Part shown: positions 7,884 through 13,871 of the stretch, piece after piece
Layout of the letters: the number at the start of each line of letters is the position of its first letter
Numbering within the stretch: position 1 is the first letter of the stretch
Origin: Acetofilamentum sp.
GTDB taxonomy: Bacteria > Bacteroidota > Bacteroidia > Bacteroidales > JAFGXI01
Direction of reading: 5' to 3'
DNA: 13,906 nt
Assembly (NCBI GenBank): GCA_020720565.1
Contig: DYOK01000051.1
Location: forward strand, 1 to 13,906
Program-made: the position numbers and the translations under genes
Notes under the pieces: model-generated
Databases searched by the model: none
The model's input: only the letters and a program-made list of their open reading frames with translations
What the model was told of the DNA's origin: nothing

Positions 7884-8471
7884 AGTTTGATTTTGTTGTA
7901 AATTGGCTTGTTGAAAACAAGTTCTGCACAGTGGCTCGTATGTATCGGTTTCGCCTAGTAAAACCAAATCTTTTGACGCAGATTTGCGGAACGAATATTG
8001 GGCATTTGCACCACAGCGCATACAAATCGCATGAACTTTTGTAACATGCTCGGCAATGGCCATCAACTGGGGCATAGGGGAAAAGGGTTTACCTGTAAAG
8101 TCCATGTCTAAACCAGCCACAATGACACGCACCCCTTGGTTAGCTAAGCTATTACAAACCTCGACCAGACCATCGTCGAAAAACTGAGCTTCGTCGATTC
8201 CAATCACATCGGCAGGACTGGCCAGAAGTAAAATATTGGCAGAGCTATCGACCACCGTACTTCGAATACTGTTCGAATTATGCGAAACCACATCGACATC
8301 GGAATATCGATTGTCGATTCGTGGCTTGAAAATTTCGACCGATAATCGGGCAAATTTTGCACGATTAAGGCGTCGTATCAATTCTTCCGTTTTCCCTGAA
8401 AACATGGATCCACACACTACTTCTACCCATCCAACCTTAGTGCTTTTCGAGGGCTTACTTTCTAAAAACAT
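7881..8471 (-). CDS. tdk: Thymidine kinase, type II
   Basis: Cytoplasmic deoxythymidine kinase that phosphorylates thymidine to dTMP with ATP in the pyrimidine salvage pathway. The 196-residue length is normal for the bacterial tetrameric type. VVCGSMFSGKTEELIRR holds the P-loop at 21-28. VIGIDEAQFF holds the Walker B Asp (D93) and the following catalytic Glu (E94). VIVAGLDMDFTGKPF and the lasso-like segment follow. Four cysteines in two pairs (C150/C153 in ICMRCGA and C182/C185 in PLCRTC) form the structural zinc site. The start at 8471 leaves about 14 residues before the core, usual for this family. It is the first of three same-direction genes, but 263 bp of repeats separate it from murF-alr, so co-transcription is uncertain. 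Its stop codon forms the first bases of repeat copy G. It is divergent from the gene starting at 8808. Confidence 0.95.
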   Translation of the reverse strand: MFLESKPSKSTKVGWVEVVCGSMFSGKTEELIRRLNRAKFARLSVEIFKPRIDNRYSDVDVVSHNSNSIRSTVVDSSANILLLASPADVIGIDEAQFFDDGLVEVCNSLANQGVRVIVAGLDMDFTGKPFSPMPQLMAIAEHVTKVHAICMRCGANAQYSFRKSASKDLVLLGETDTYEPLCRTCFQQANLQQNQT

Positions 8472-8506
8472 TGAACATTTGCATTATCCATAAATCTGAT
8501 ATAGAA

Positions 8507-8599
8507 TAAGGTCTTCGACCTATTTATTGTTTTTGTAACTAGCATTAAAACACTCTCTTTACCTAATAAAATGCGACATTAAATTATTCTAAGTACACA
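8507..8599 (+). repeat. Interspersed repeat, copy D (full length)
   Basis: The head TAAGGTCTTCGACCT can pair over 5 bp (AGGTC/GACCT) around TTC. It is followed by ATTTATTGTTTTTGTAAC, then CCTAATAAAATG, ACATTAAAT (ATTAAAT at offset 71) and ACACA in place of ACTTA at offset 88. This is the best-preserved head in the window. It starts 36 bp upstream of the tdk start codon, oriented away from tdk. Confidence 0.75.
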
Positions 8600-8695
8600 A
8601 TAACTCATTTGTCAAATTCATTCATTGGATAACAACGCACCTTTAAAAACTATAAAAGCATGAAAATTAACCTAATACTAACGATTAAAAGAGTA

Positions 8696-8709
8696 TAGAG
8701 TCATCGACT
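8696..8709 (+). repeat. Possible decayed repeat head
   Basis: TAGAGTCATCGACT resembles copy B's TAAGGTCATCGACC. The outer stem pair changes from G-C to A-T, keeping the pairing AGT/ACT around the same CATCG loop. No downstream part of the repeat can be aligned, so this may be a remnant or coincidence. Confidence 0.3.
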
Positions 8710-8740
8710 AAAAATATGAATAATTAGCAAGACTAAACAG

Positions 8741-8771
8741 TTGAAAGAGTTAAAAGTATTAACTACTTTTG
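8741..8771 (+). promoter_or_regulatory. Bacteroidota-type promoter with a dyad over the -7 box
   Basis: TTG (8741-8743), a 20-bp spacer and TACTTTTG (8764-8771) match the TTG / TAnnTTTG promoter of Bacteroidota. Transcription would start near 8778, about 30 nt before ATG 8808. AAAAGTA (8752-8758) and TACTTTT (8764-8770) form a perfect 7-bp inverted repeat covering the -7 box, a possible operator. The AT-rich composition weakens that second point. Confidence 0.6.
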
Positions 8772-8807
8772 TTTACAAATAATCAATATCAATATAAAGT
8801 CCTGTTT

Positions 8808-9725
8808 ATGACCCATCAAAACAAGTTGGAAGCGATAAAAAATGTGTTAAAACAAATTCAATTTTCGCTCGAATCGGATACAGAAATTCATCAGATTTCC
8901 CTTGATATTGCAATGGAAAAAACTCGATTTCTTTATGAGAAACTTCTAGAATTTAAACATGAATTTTCTCAAACCAGTTTTGTAAGTGCTACAAATGAAC
9001 TTCAAATTAAAATTGACCATCCGATAGTCGACGCAAGCGTTCAAAATAAAAGAACAGATTTTGTCGTTCCTAAAATTGAGGCAGTAAGCCCAAATATTAA
9101 GGCTGAATCTGTGACCGTTGATAACAATACAATTGCCGAACCCGAATTGCCAGCCGAACCAGAATTCGAATTGCTGTCGTACGGCAACGATTTAAACGAA
9201 GAAAACGACACCATTTGGGAAATGGCGAGCAATTTAAATCCTTCACAAAATTCGGCTATTCCAGTATCGAAATCCATAGAAGAAAGCAAACCCATTGAAC
9301 AAGCACCGACCGTAACCGCTCAAATTGATGAAAAACCGATAATTAGTCAAGCACAAAGTTCGCCTGTTGGAGTAGAACCTAACCAGACGTCGATTAAACT
9401 AAGCATTGCCGAAAAATTTGAAGCTAAAAAAAGTCTAAACGACCGATTATCGGAAATAAAACGTAATACTGACCTTGCTTCTTTGCTCGAAAAACGCCCT
9501 ATTAAAGATATGAAAAGTGCGATATCGATTAACGATAGAATTTGGTTTATAAAAGAGCTTTTTGCGGGGAATGTTGAAAAGTATAAAACAACAATTGATT
9601 TAATTGACCAATGTGGACACTCAGATCAAGCCATAGAACTGGTAGCCGAATTTAAATGGGATATGGATTCGAGCGCAGCCAAACACTTCCTCGAATTGAT
9701 TTACAGAAGGTTTTTGGGAGTTTAA
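8808..9725 (+). CDS. Uncharacterised Bacteroidota protein with conserved C-terminal domain
   Basis: Function unknown. The 305 residues have three parts. The first is a helical N-terminus (about 1-55, charged, MTHQNKLEAIKNVLKQ), probably coiled coil. The second is a long middle rich in Pro, Glu, Ser and Asn with no predicted fold (about 56-210). The third is a compact C-terminal domain from about 225 with SLNDRLSEIKRN, DMKSAISINDRIWFIKELF, YKTTIDLIDQC, and ending in AKHFLELIYRRF. From memory, the D-x-x-x-AI-x-x-NDR-x-x-F-x-x-ELF pattern recurs at the C-terminus of unnamed Bacteroidota proteins with variable linkers. There is no signal peptide or membrane segment, so it is probably cytoplasmic. 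I chose ATG 8808. An in-frame TTG at 8769 would extend the protein by 13 residues, but it overlaps the -7 promoter box TACTTTTG (8764-8771). The M28 peptidase gene follows 79 bp later, with its own possible promoter. Confidence 0.75.
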   Translation: MTHQNKLEAIKNVLKQIQFSLESDTEIHQISLDIAMEKTRFLYEKLLEFKHEFSQTSFVSATNELQIKIDHPIVDASVQNKRTDFVVPKIEAVSPNIKAESVTVDNNTIAEPELPAEPEFELLSYGNDLNEENDTIWEMASNLNPSQNSAIPVSKSIEESKPIEQAPTVTAQIDEKPIISQAQSSPVGVEPNQTSIKLSIAEKFEAKKSLNDRLSEIKRNTDLASLLEKRPIKDMKSAISINDRIWFIKELFAGNVEKYKTTIDLIDQCGHSDQAIELVAEFKWDMDSSAAKHFLELIYRRFLGV

Positions 9726-9758
9726 CACTTGTTATTATTTAATTTTTACATTTGATTA

Positions 9759-9788
9759 TTGCTTTTTAAATCGGATTGAGTATCTTTT
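9759..9788 (+). promoter_or_regulatory. Candidate promoter for the M28 peptidase gene
   Basis: TTG (9759-9761), a 19-bp spacer and TATCTTTT (9781-9788) fit the Bacteroidota promoter except for the last base, T instead of G. The predicted start of transcription is only about 10 nt before ATG 9805, so the leader would be very short. Confidence 0.4.
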
Positions 9789-9804
9789 TTACAAATATCA
9801 AAAT

Positions 9805-11061
9805 ATGAAAAGATTATTATTGTTAATTATTTCAGTGTTTTTTCTTGGCGTGATGTTGGCCTATACACAAGACAAACCCTATGCTCTTGGTTTAGTTAAA
9901 ACCATGTCATCAGAAAAGTTCTATGGCAGAGGTTTTGTGAAAAAAGGGGATAAAATATCGGCTCAATTTATCGAGATCGAGCTTAAAAAATGGGGGGTAA
10001 AGCCATTTGGCGAATCCTATCAACAAAGCTTTCCAATTGATATTAACACCATTACCAAAGCCCAATTCGAAACCAAAACTCATCGATACAAGCTTGGTAT
10101 TGATTATTTGGTTTATGCAGGTTCCAGTTCGAGCCATGGCGAAACTCAGCTTTATATTCCGAAAGATTTTAAACTTGGAACATTTCTTAAAACAAATCAT
10201 CAAGACAAATGGTTTTTGTTGGACACCATACATTATAAGTCTGCCGAATTGATTGAAAATTATCGGAAAATAATCAATACCAAAGCCGTAAATAATTGTG
10301 CAGGGATAATCGAAGTGATACCCAATAAACTACTTCAAACCCAGAGAACATACCAAATTGGGTTCCCGTATTTACAGATCAAGTCCGATGCGTGGGACAC
10401 CTTGGCTCAAAACGTCAAAATTAGAGTTCAAAATAAATTTATCGAAAATTATCAGACTCAGAATGTGATAGGATATATTCAAGGCGAAACGGATAGCTTC
10501 TACGTGTTTACAGCACATTACGACCATCTTGGGCTTGTAGGTAATCAAATTTACTTTCCAGGTGCAAACGACAATGCCAGTGGTGTAGCCTCGGTAATCG
10601 ATTTGGCAAAATATTATTATTTATTAGGTAAAAAACCCAAGTATTCTATTGCTTTTATGCTGTTTAGTGCAGAAGAAGCGGGCTTGTTGGGTTCCGAATT
10701 CTATTCAAAAAACCCTTTATTTGATTTGAAAAAAATTAAGTTTTTGTTTAATCTCGATATGGTGGGAACGGGCGTCGAGGGGCTATCGGTGGTTAATGGA
10801 TTATCGCATCCAAAGGCTTCGGAATTGATACAAGATATTAACCGAGAAGATAGTTTGTTTACCGATATTCGAATAGGGAAAGGCTCAGCTAATAGCGACC
10901 ATCATTATTTTGACCAAGCTGGAGTGCCTGCAATTTTTATTTATTTAAGAGGTGGGCCTCAATTTTATCACGATATTTACGACAGAAGCGAAACACTAGA
11001 GCTAAACAAACACGATCAACTGATTCGATTACTCACACAATTCATCGAAAAATATGAGTAA
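9805..11061 (+). CDS. Exported M28-family zinc metallopeptidase
   Basis: Likely an aminopeptidase or related exopeptidase acting outside the cytoplasm. The N-terminus MKRLLLLIISVFFLGVMLAYTQ is a clear signal peptide with cleavage near residue 21; there is no lipobox cysteine. The M28 catalytic domain occupies about residues 215-418. The ligands of a two-zinc site are visible in the standard order: H238 in AHYDHLG, D256 in GANDNASG, E290/E291 in SAEEAGLLGS, D318 in NLDMVG and H389 in FYHDIYD. Residues about 70-215 form the less conserved region usually seen before or within the catalytic fold. At 418 residues it lacks room for added domains such as PDZ or a T9SS C-terminal domain. Its stop overlaps the rsmI start by 8 bp, so the two are translationally coupled, although no functional link is known. 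Substrate specificity cannot be read. Confidence 0.88.
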   Translation: MKRLLLLIISVFFLGVMLAYTQDKPYALGLVKTMSSEKFYGRGFVKKGDKISAQFIEIELKKWGVKPFGESYQQSFPIDINTITKAQFETKTHRYKLGIDYLVYAGSSSSHGETQLYIPKDFKLGTFLKTNHQDKWFLLDTIHYKSAELIENYRKIINTKAVNNCAGIIEVIPNKLLQTQRTYQIGFPYLQIKSDAWDTLAQNVKIRVQNKFIENYQTQNVIGYIQGETDSFYVFTAHYDHLGLVGNQIYFPGANDNASGVASVIDLAKYYYLLGKKPKYSIAFMLFSAEEAGLLGSEFYSKNPLFDLKKIKFLFNLDMVGTGVEGLSVVNGLSHPKASELIQDINREDSLFTDIRIGKGSANSDHHYFDQAGVPAIFIYLRGGPQFYHDIYDRSETLELNKHDQLIRLLTQFIEKYE

Positions 11062-11725
11062 ACTTTATGTAGTGCCTACCCCAATTGGGAATTTGAAAGA
11101 TATGACATTTAGGGCAGTAGAAGTACTAAAAACAGTCGATTTAATTCTTGCCGAAGACACCAGAACTTCGAGCTTTCTGCTCAAACATTTCGAGATTGTA
11201 AACAAAATGCAGTCCTATCACAAATTTAACGAACACCAGCAAACAAAACATTATATCGATATTTTAGAATCGGGACAAAACATTGCTTTAATTTCAGATG
11301 CGGGAACACCTGCCATATCCGATCCTGGCTTTTTGTTGGTAAGAGCCTGCAAACAGCATGAAATTGAGGTTGAAACACTACCTGGAGCAACAGCTTTTGT
11401 GCCTGCATTGGTCAATTCTGGATTGCCCAACGACAGGTTTGTGTTCGAAGGATTTCTACCCATTAAAAAAGGACGTCAAAAGCGCTTACTTAGTTTAGCC
11501 AGCGAAGACCGCACGATGGTATTTTACGAATCGCCATATAGATTGGTCAAAACTTTAGAAGAATTTTCGAAATATTTTGGTCCCGATCGATTGGCTTCGG
11601 TTTCGAGAGAACTTAGTAAACTGCACGAAGAAAATAAACGCGATACTTTGGCGAATTTAATTCAACATTTTTCTCAAAAAACGATTAAAGGTGAAATTGT
11701 TATCATCGTTTCTGGAGTCGAATAA
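11054..11725 (+). CDS. rsmI: 16S rRNA (cytidine1402-2'-O)-methyltransferase
   Basis: Methylates the ribose of C1402 in the decoding centre of 16S rRNA, using S-adenosylmethionine. The 223 residues form the two-domain tetrapyrrole-methylase fold. The signature N-terminus is YVVPTPIGNLKDMTFRAVEVL, followed by LAEDTRTSSFLLKHF, SYHKFNEHQ, ALISDAGTPAISDPGFLLV (cofactor loop), LPGATAFVPALVNSGLP, FEGFLP, and MVFYESPYRLVKTLEE near the end. It is about 60 residues shorter than the E. coli protein because the C-terminal extension is missing; the reading frame ends cleanly in GEIVIIVSG, and I regard the short form as usual for this phylum. Its ATG lies inside the end of the M28 peptidase gene (ATGAGTAA overlap). 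Downstream, 66 bp separate the stop from repeat copy E, with no intrinsic terminator visible. Confidence 0.94.
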   Translation: MSKLYVVPTPIGNLKDMTFRAVEVLKTVDLILAEDTRTSSFLLKHFEIVNKMQSYHKFNEHQQTKHYIDILESGQNIALISDAGTPAISDPGFLLVRACKQHEIEVETLPGATAFVPALVNSGLPNDRFVFEGFLPIKKGRQKRLLSLASEDRTMVFYESPYRLVKTLEEFSKYFGPDRLASVSRELSKLHEENKRDTLANLIQHFSQKTIKGEIVIIVSGVE

Positions 11726-11774
11726 TTTTAACAATAATTAATCTCTAAATTACTAAGTATTAGTGCAAATATTT

Positions 11775-11782
11775 TACTTTTG
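11775..11782 (+). promoter_or_regulatory. Candidate -7 promoter element upstream of repeat copy E
   Basis: TACTTTTG matches TAnnTTTG exactly, but no TTG lies at the expected 19-21 bp upstream; the nearest approximation is TTA at 11750-11752, 22 bp away. If used, transcription would start near 11789, so repeat copy E would form the first part of an approximately 140-nt leader of the lipoprotein gene. Confidence 0.35.
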
Positions 11783-11790
11783 CGAAGTTT

Positions 11791-11884
11791 TAAGGTTTTC
11801 GACCTGTTTAATAGTTTAGTAACTGACATTTTTTTTAAGATCCCAGCTTAATTAAACACAACATTAAATAATTTAAGATACTTA
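11791..11884 (+). repeat. Interspersed repeat, copy E (full length)
   Basis: The head TAAGGTTTTCGACCT, with an AGGT/ACCT stem and a TTTCG loop, is followed by GTTTAATAGTTTAGTAAC and CATTT. AGCTTAATTAAAC is at offset 54, ACATTAAAT gives ATTAAAT at offset 72, and ACTTA is at offset 89. All spacings after the head are 1 nt longer than in copies A, C and D, so one insertion explains the difference. It fills the centre of the 204-bp gap between rsmI and the lipoprotein gene; the rest of that gap shows only the candidate promoter. Confidence 0.72.
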
Positions 11885-11929
11885 AAAATTTATCATTCAA
11901 TCAAATTATCAATCATATTTTAATTTTAA

Positions 11930-12799
11930 ATGACCATGAAAAAATTATTGTTTTTTTTAGGTGCTGTTATGGTTTTAGCCTCTTGTACAAATATTAAAGA
12001 GACCGACGAATACAAGGCATTACTTTCGCAAAACGACAGCCTGATGTCAATTTCTGGTAATCAAAGTACCGATATTTACAAGTATCTTTCCGACTTTAAC
12101 AGCATTCAAGCCAATTTGAATGAAATAAAAAAGAAAGAAAAAATTATTTCTGTAAATAAAGCAGAATACAGCAATGCCGATAAAAAAGAAGCTATTGTGG
12201 CCGATATCAATTCTATTTACGAGTTGATGAAAGAAAACCAAAAGAAAATTGGTCGTTTAAATAGAAAGCTTAAAAAATCGGATTCAAAAAATAGAGATTT
12301 GCAGAAATTGATCGAAAATTTGAACAAACAAATCGAAGAAAATCGTATCGAAATTGAAGCTTTGAACCAAGAATTAGATCGTTTGAATATTCAGATTAAA
12401 GATTTAACCACCGAATTAGCTAGTGTAAAAGAAGATAACGACGAAAAAGACGCAACTATTTCGCAACAAACCAATAAGTTACAACAAGCATTCTATGCAG
12501 TGGGTACAACCAAAGAGCTATTGGAACATAAAATTATTACTAAAGAAGGTGGAATAGCTGGGATTGGAAAAAACACCAAATTAGACGACAATTTCGACAA
12601 AACTTATTTTACCGAGATTAATTCTAGCTCGTTTAATCAAGTCGAGTTATTGGCTAAAAAAGCTAAATTAGTTACTTCGCATCCTAAAGAATCGTACGAA
12701 TTTGTAAACAACGGCGATAAAGTCGAAGCCTTAAAAATTACCAATGCAGAAGCTTTTTGGAGCGTATCAAAATATTTGGTCATCGAAATTAGCAAATAA
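11930..12799 (+). CDS. Coiled-coil lipoprotein, Cbp1-like family
   Basis: An envelope-anchored protein of 289 residues. The N-terminus is a lipoprotein signal, MKKLLFFLGAVMVLASCTN, with lipobox LASC and Cys19 as the lipidated residue. Residues about 65-170 are strongly charged heptad sequence (KIGRLNRKLKKSDSKN, LNKQIEENRIEIEAL, LDRLNIQIKDLTTEL) predicted to form a long coiled coil. The C-terminal domain (about 185-289) has the pattern TTKELLEHKIITKEGG, NFDKTYFTEI, KKAKLVTSHPKESYEF and AFWSVSKYLVIEI. From memory, this arrangement fits Bacteroidota lipoproteins annotated as Cbp1-type collagen-binding adhesins. The binding activity is not evident from the sequence, and in a free-living host the ligand may differ. 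A second ATG at 11936 gives the more typical MKKLL start. The TAA stop is followed by GGTCTTCTGACC, a repeat-like hairpin, and then a strong terminator. Confidence 0.82.
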   Translation: MTMKKLLFFLGAVMVLASCTNIKETDEYKALLSQNDSLMSISGNQSTDIYKYLSDFNSIQANLNEIKKKEKIISVNKAEYSNADKKEAIVADINSIYELMKENQKKIGRLNRKLKKSDSKNRDLQKLIENLNKQIEENRIEIEALNQELDRLNIQIKDLTTELASVKEDNDEKDATISQQTNKLQQAFYAVGTTKELLEHKIITKEGGIAGIGKNTKLDDNFDKTYFTEINSSSFNQVELLAKKAKLVTSHPKESYEFVNNGDKVEALKITNAEAFWSVSKYLVIEISK

Positions 12800-12815
12800 G
12801 GTCTTCTGACCAAAT
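12797..12815 (+). repeat. Interspersed repeat head, copy F (starts at the stop codon)
   Basis: TAA, the stop codon of the lipoprotein gene, continues into GGTCTTCTGACC, a perfect 4-bp stem with TTCT loop. It resembles copy D's TAAGGTCTTCGACC with one extra base in the loop. Only the head is present; the sequence then runs into the terminator. Confidence 0.45.
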
Positions 12816-12843
12816 AATACTATATTCAGATTTGTGTTATATG

Positions 12844-12879
12844 AAAAAGAGTTTGTCAATTACGACAAGCTCTTTTTTT
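12844..12879. terminator. Bidirectional intrinsic terminator between convergent genes
   Basis: AAAAAGAGTTTGTC (12844-12857) pairs with GACAAGCTCTTTTT (12864-12877) over 14 bp with one G-T wobble and a 6-base loop, followed by T's to 12879. Because of the A/T ends it can work on both strands. The methyltransferase stop codon (12860-12862, - strand) lies in the loop, so the hairpin overlaps that gene's last codons. Confidence 0.85.
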
Positions 12880-13477
12880 GTGCATAAGCGCCAAAAACTG
12901 GATATTTACCTTGTGGCTTTTCAATTTCGAATATCCGCTCGACTGAAACGTTTTCGAATCCAGCTTCTTCCAGCCAAGTTTTCATTTGTAAGACATCGAA
13001 TCCAAAATGTTTAACCCCCTCGTTATTGTCGTGAAAAGTACCATCTTCGGTGCATAAGTCTACCACATAGCATTTTCCACCTGGTTTTAAGGATTGTAGA
13101 ACATTGCTACACAATTGTGAAATATTCGAAACATGATGAAATGTCATGGCAGATACCAACACATCGAAAGAATTGGAAGGTAAAAGGCCTTTTTCGGCAT
13201 CGAACCATTCGACCGAAGCATTTGTCATATCGTTCGATTGAATTTTTTGGCTTAATACATCTAACATTCCTTTGGAGTTATCGAAGCCAACAATTTGTTT
13301 TACAGATGGATATACTTCCGTAAGGATCAATCCTGTTCCAGTGCCTAAATCGGCGACTATCATATCAGTCCTAAAAAATATTTTAGATTTAAGGGCTGAG
13401 ATGATCTGCTGTGTCATCCATTGTCGTCGAGGATTCTTATCCCATTGGCTTGCTATGTTATCGAATCGTGACATCAT
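12860..13477 (-). CDS. Class I SAM-dependent methyltransferase
   Basis: A soluble small-molecule-type methyltransferase of 205 residues (Methyltransf_11/25-like); substrate unknown. Cofactor motif I is VADLGTGTG (about 41-49). The acidic residue ending strand 2 is in VGFDNSKGML (D66). WFDAEKGLLP marks motif II, SFDVLVSAMTFHHV (103-116) motif III, and LKPGGKCYVVDL motif IV. The end, KPQGKYPVFGAYAQKK, is similar to ubiE/arsM-like proteins whose substrate is not fixed. The N-terminus (MSRFDNIASQWDKNPRR) looks complete. Two consecutive ATGs start at 13477 and 13474. The ATG lies inside the reading frame of a decayed ISL3 transposase, so the native upstream region was probably replaced when the element inserted or decayed. 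No promoter was recognised. The last codons and stop form one arm and the loop of the terminator. Confidence 0.85.
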   Translation of the reverse strand: MMSRFDNIASQWDKNPRRQWMTQQIISALKSKIFFRTDMIVADLGTGTGLILTEVYPSVKQIVGFDNSKGMLDVLSQKIQSNDMTNASVEWFDAEKGLLPSNSFDVLVSAMTFHHVSNISQLCSNVLQSLKPGGKCYVVDLCTEDGTFHDNNEGVKHFGFDVLQMKTWLEEAGFENVSVERIFEIEKPQGKYPVFGAYAQKKSLS

Positions 13478-13622
13478 TGATTACTCGTGGTACAAGTGCA
13501 TTTATAACAGTTTTATATTCAAAAATATCTATCTCCTTAAATTCTGTATTAACTCTAATATCTGTTATTTTCCAATCGTCTCCGAAATTTAATAAGCGAG
13601 TTATAAATTCTTCTTTTTGCAT
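13458..13622 (-). pseudogene. ISL3-type transposase N-terminal remnant with internal deletion
   Basis: A 54-codon open frame begins MQKEEFITRLLNFGDDW, continues KITDIRVNTEFKEIDIF and then EYKTVINALVPRV. The first part matches the N-terminus of ISL3-family transposases (helix, DW, then a strand ending in IDI). The second resembles the later conserved stretch in which a WRHLxFF segment leads into EY-x-x-Y-x-x-x-VPRV before a CxxC zinc pair. The intervening zinc-finger part is missing, which suggests an in-frame deletion joining IDIF to a second -IF/FF- segment. After PRV the frame runs into the methyltransferase start and ends 20 bases inside it, so the catalytic DDE part is absent. Assignment is by pattern memory, not by search. 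A peptide gene of unknown function is the alternative. Confidence 0.5.
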
Positions 13623-13680
13623 GTTTCGTTTTAAATTGTAAATATATTTATATTTCTGCTAAAACTTAGATATGTTTTTT

Positions 13681-13701
13681 CACTCAAAAACTTGTAGTGC
13701 C
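13681..13701 (-). mobile_element. Possible left end of the decayed ISL3 element
   Basis: On the - strand, 79 bases upstream of the transposase remnant's ATG, the sequence GGCACTACAAGTTTTTGAGTG starts with GG and has an AT-rich tract, as in terminal inverted repeats of ISL3 elements. The other end is not present, so this cannot be confirmed in the window. Confidence 0.25.
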
Positions 13702-13728
13702 AGTATTTTAATTCTTAGAATTGACAAT

Positions 13729-13760
13729 AAAAAAACTGCTCAAAAACGAGTGGTTTTTTT
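13729..13760. terminator. Intrinsic terminator hairpin near the right edge
   Basis: AAAAAAACTGCTC (13729-13741) pairs with GAGTGGTTTTTTT (13748-13760) over 13 bp, with two G-T wobbles and a 6-base loop (AAAAAC). T-tracts are available on both strands. It probably ends transcription of the - strand gene whose stop is at 13869. The surrounding 13623-13868 contains this, the possible IS end and repeat copy H, but no gene I can support. Confidence 0.7.
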
Positions 13761-13814
13761 ATGGAAATTGACCAATGCTTTTCAAACAAATTTCTTCACA
13801 ACAAAGTCAAATTT

Positions 13815-13871
13815 ACGACCATGATAAGCTTGCATATGTTTTATTATCATTAAAAAAAGTCGAGGGCCTTA
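13815..13871 (-). repeat. Interspersed repeat, copy H (diverged, starts at a stop codon)
   Basis: On the - strand from 13871: TAAGGCCCTCGACTTTTTTT and then AATGATAATAAAAC. TAAGG and CTCGAC agree with the family head, and TAA is again the stop of the upstream reading frame (the partial gene at the edge). An AGCTTA occurs at offset 41 rather than 53. The stem is weakened by a C/A mismatch. The end is estimated. Confidence 0.4.

Larger units (their letters stand above)
8472..8807. other. Divergent intergenic region without a gene
   Basis: This 336-bp gap separates the divergent tdk and 8808 genes. It holds repeat copy D (8507-8599), a diverged hairpin like the repeat head (8696-8709), and the promoter of the gene at 8808. 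The stretch 8600-8695 shows no gene, hairpin or repeat that I can recognise. No convincing CAAAnnTA (reverse-strand TAnnTTTG) promoter for tdk was found. Confidence 0.6.

Noticed and set aside
9726..9804. Repeat copy after the gene ending at 9725
   Set aside because: The sequence after the stop (TAACACTTGTTATTATTTAA) shares only AT-rich character; GG, TCGACC and the later blocks are missing.
13272..13641. + strand frames over the methyltransferase 5' end and its upstream region
   Set aside because: They run antisense to a clear methyltransferase and the ISL3 remnant and have low-complexity, unrecognisable translations.
13761..13853. Short + strand open frame starting MEIDQCFSNK after the terminator
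   Set aside because: About 30 codons, no promoter or recognisable similarity, and it overlaps repeat copy H on the other strand.
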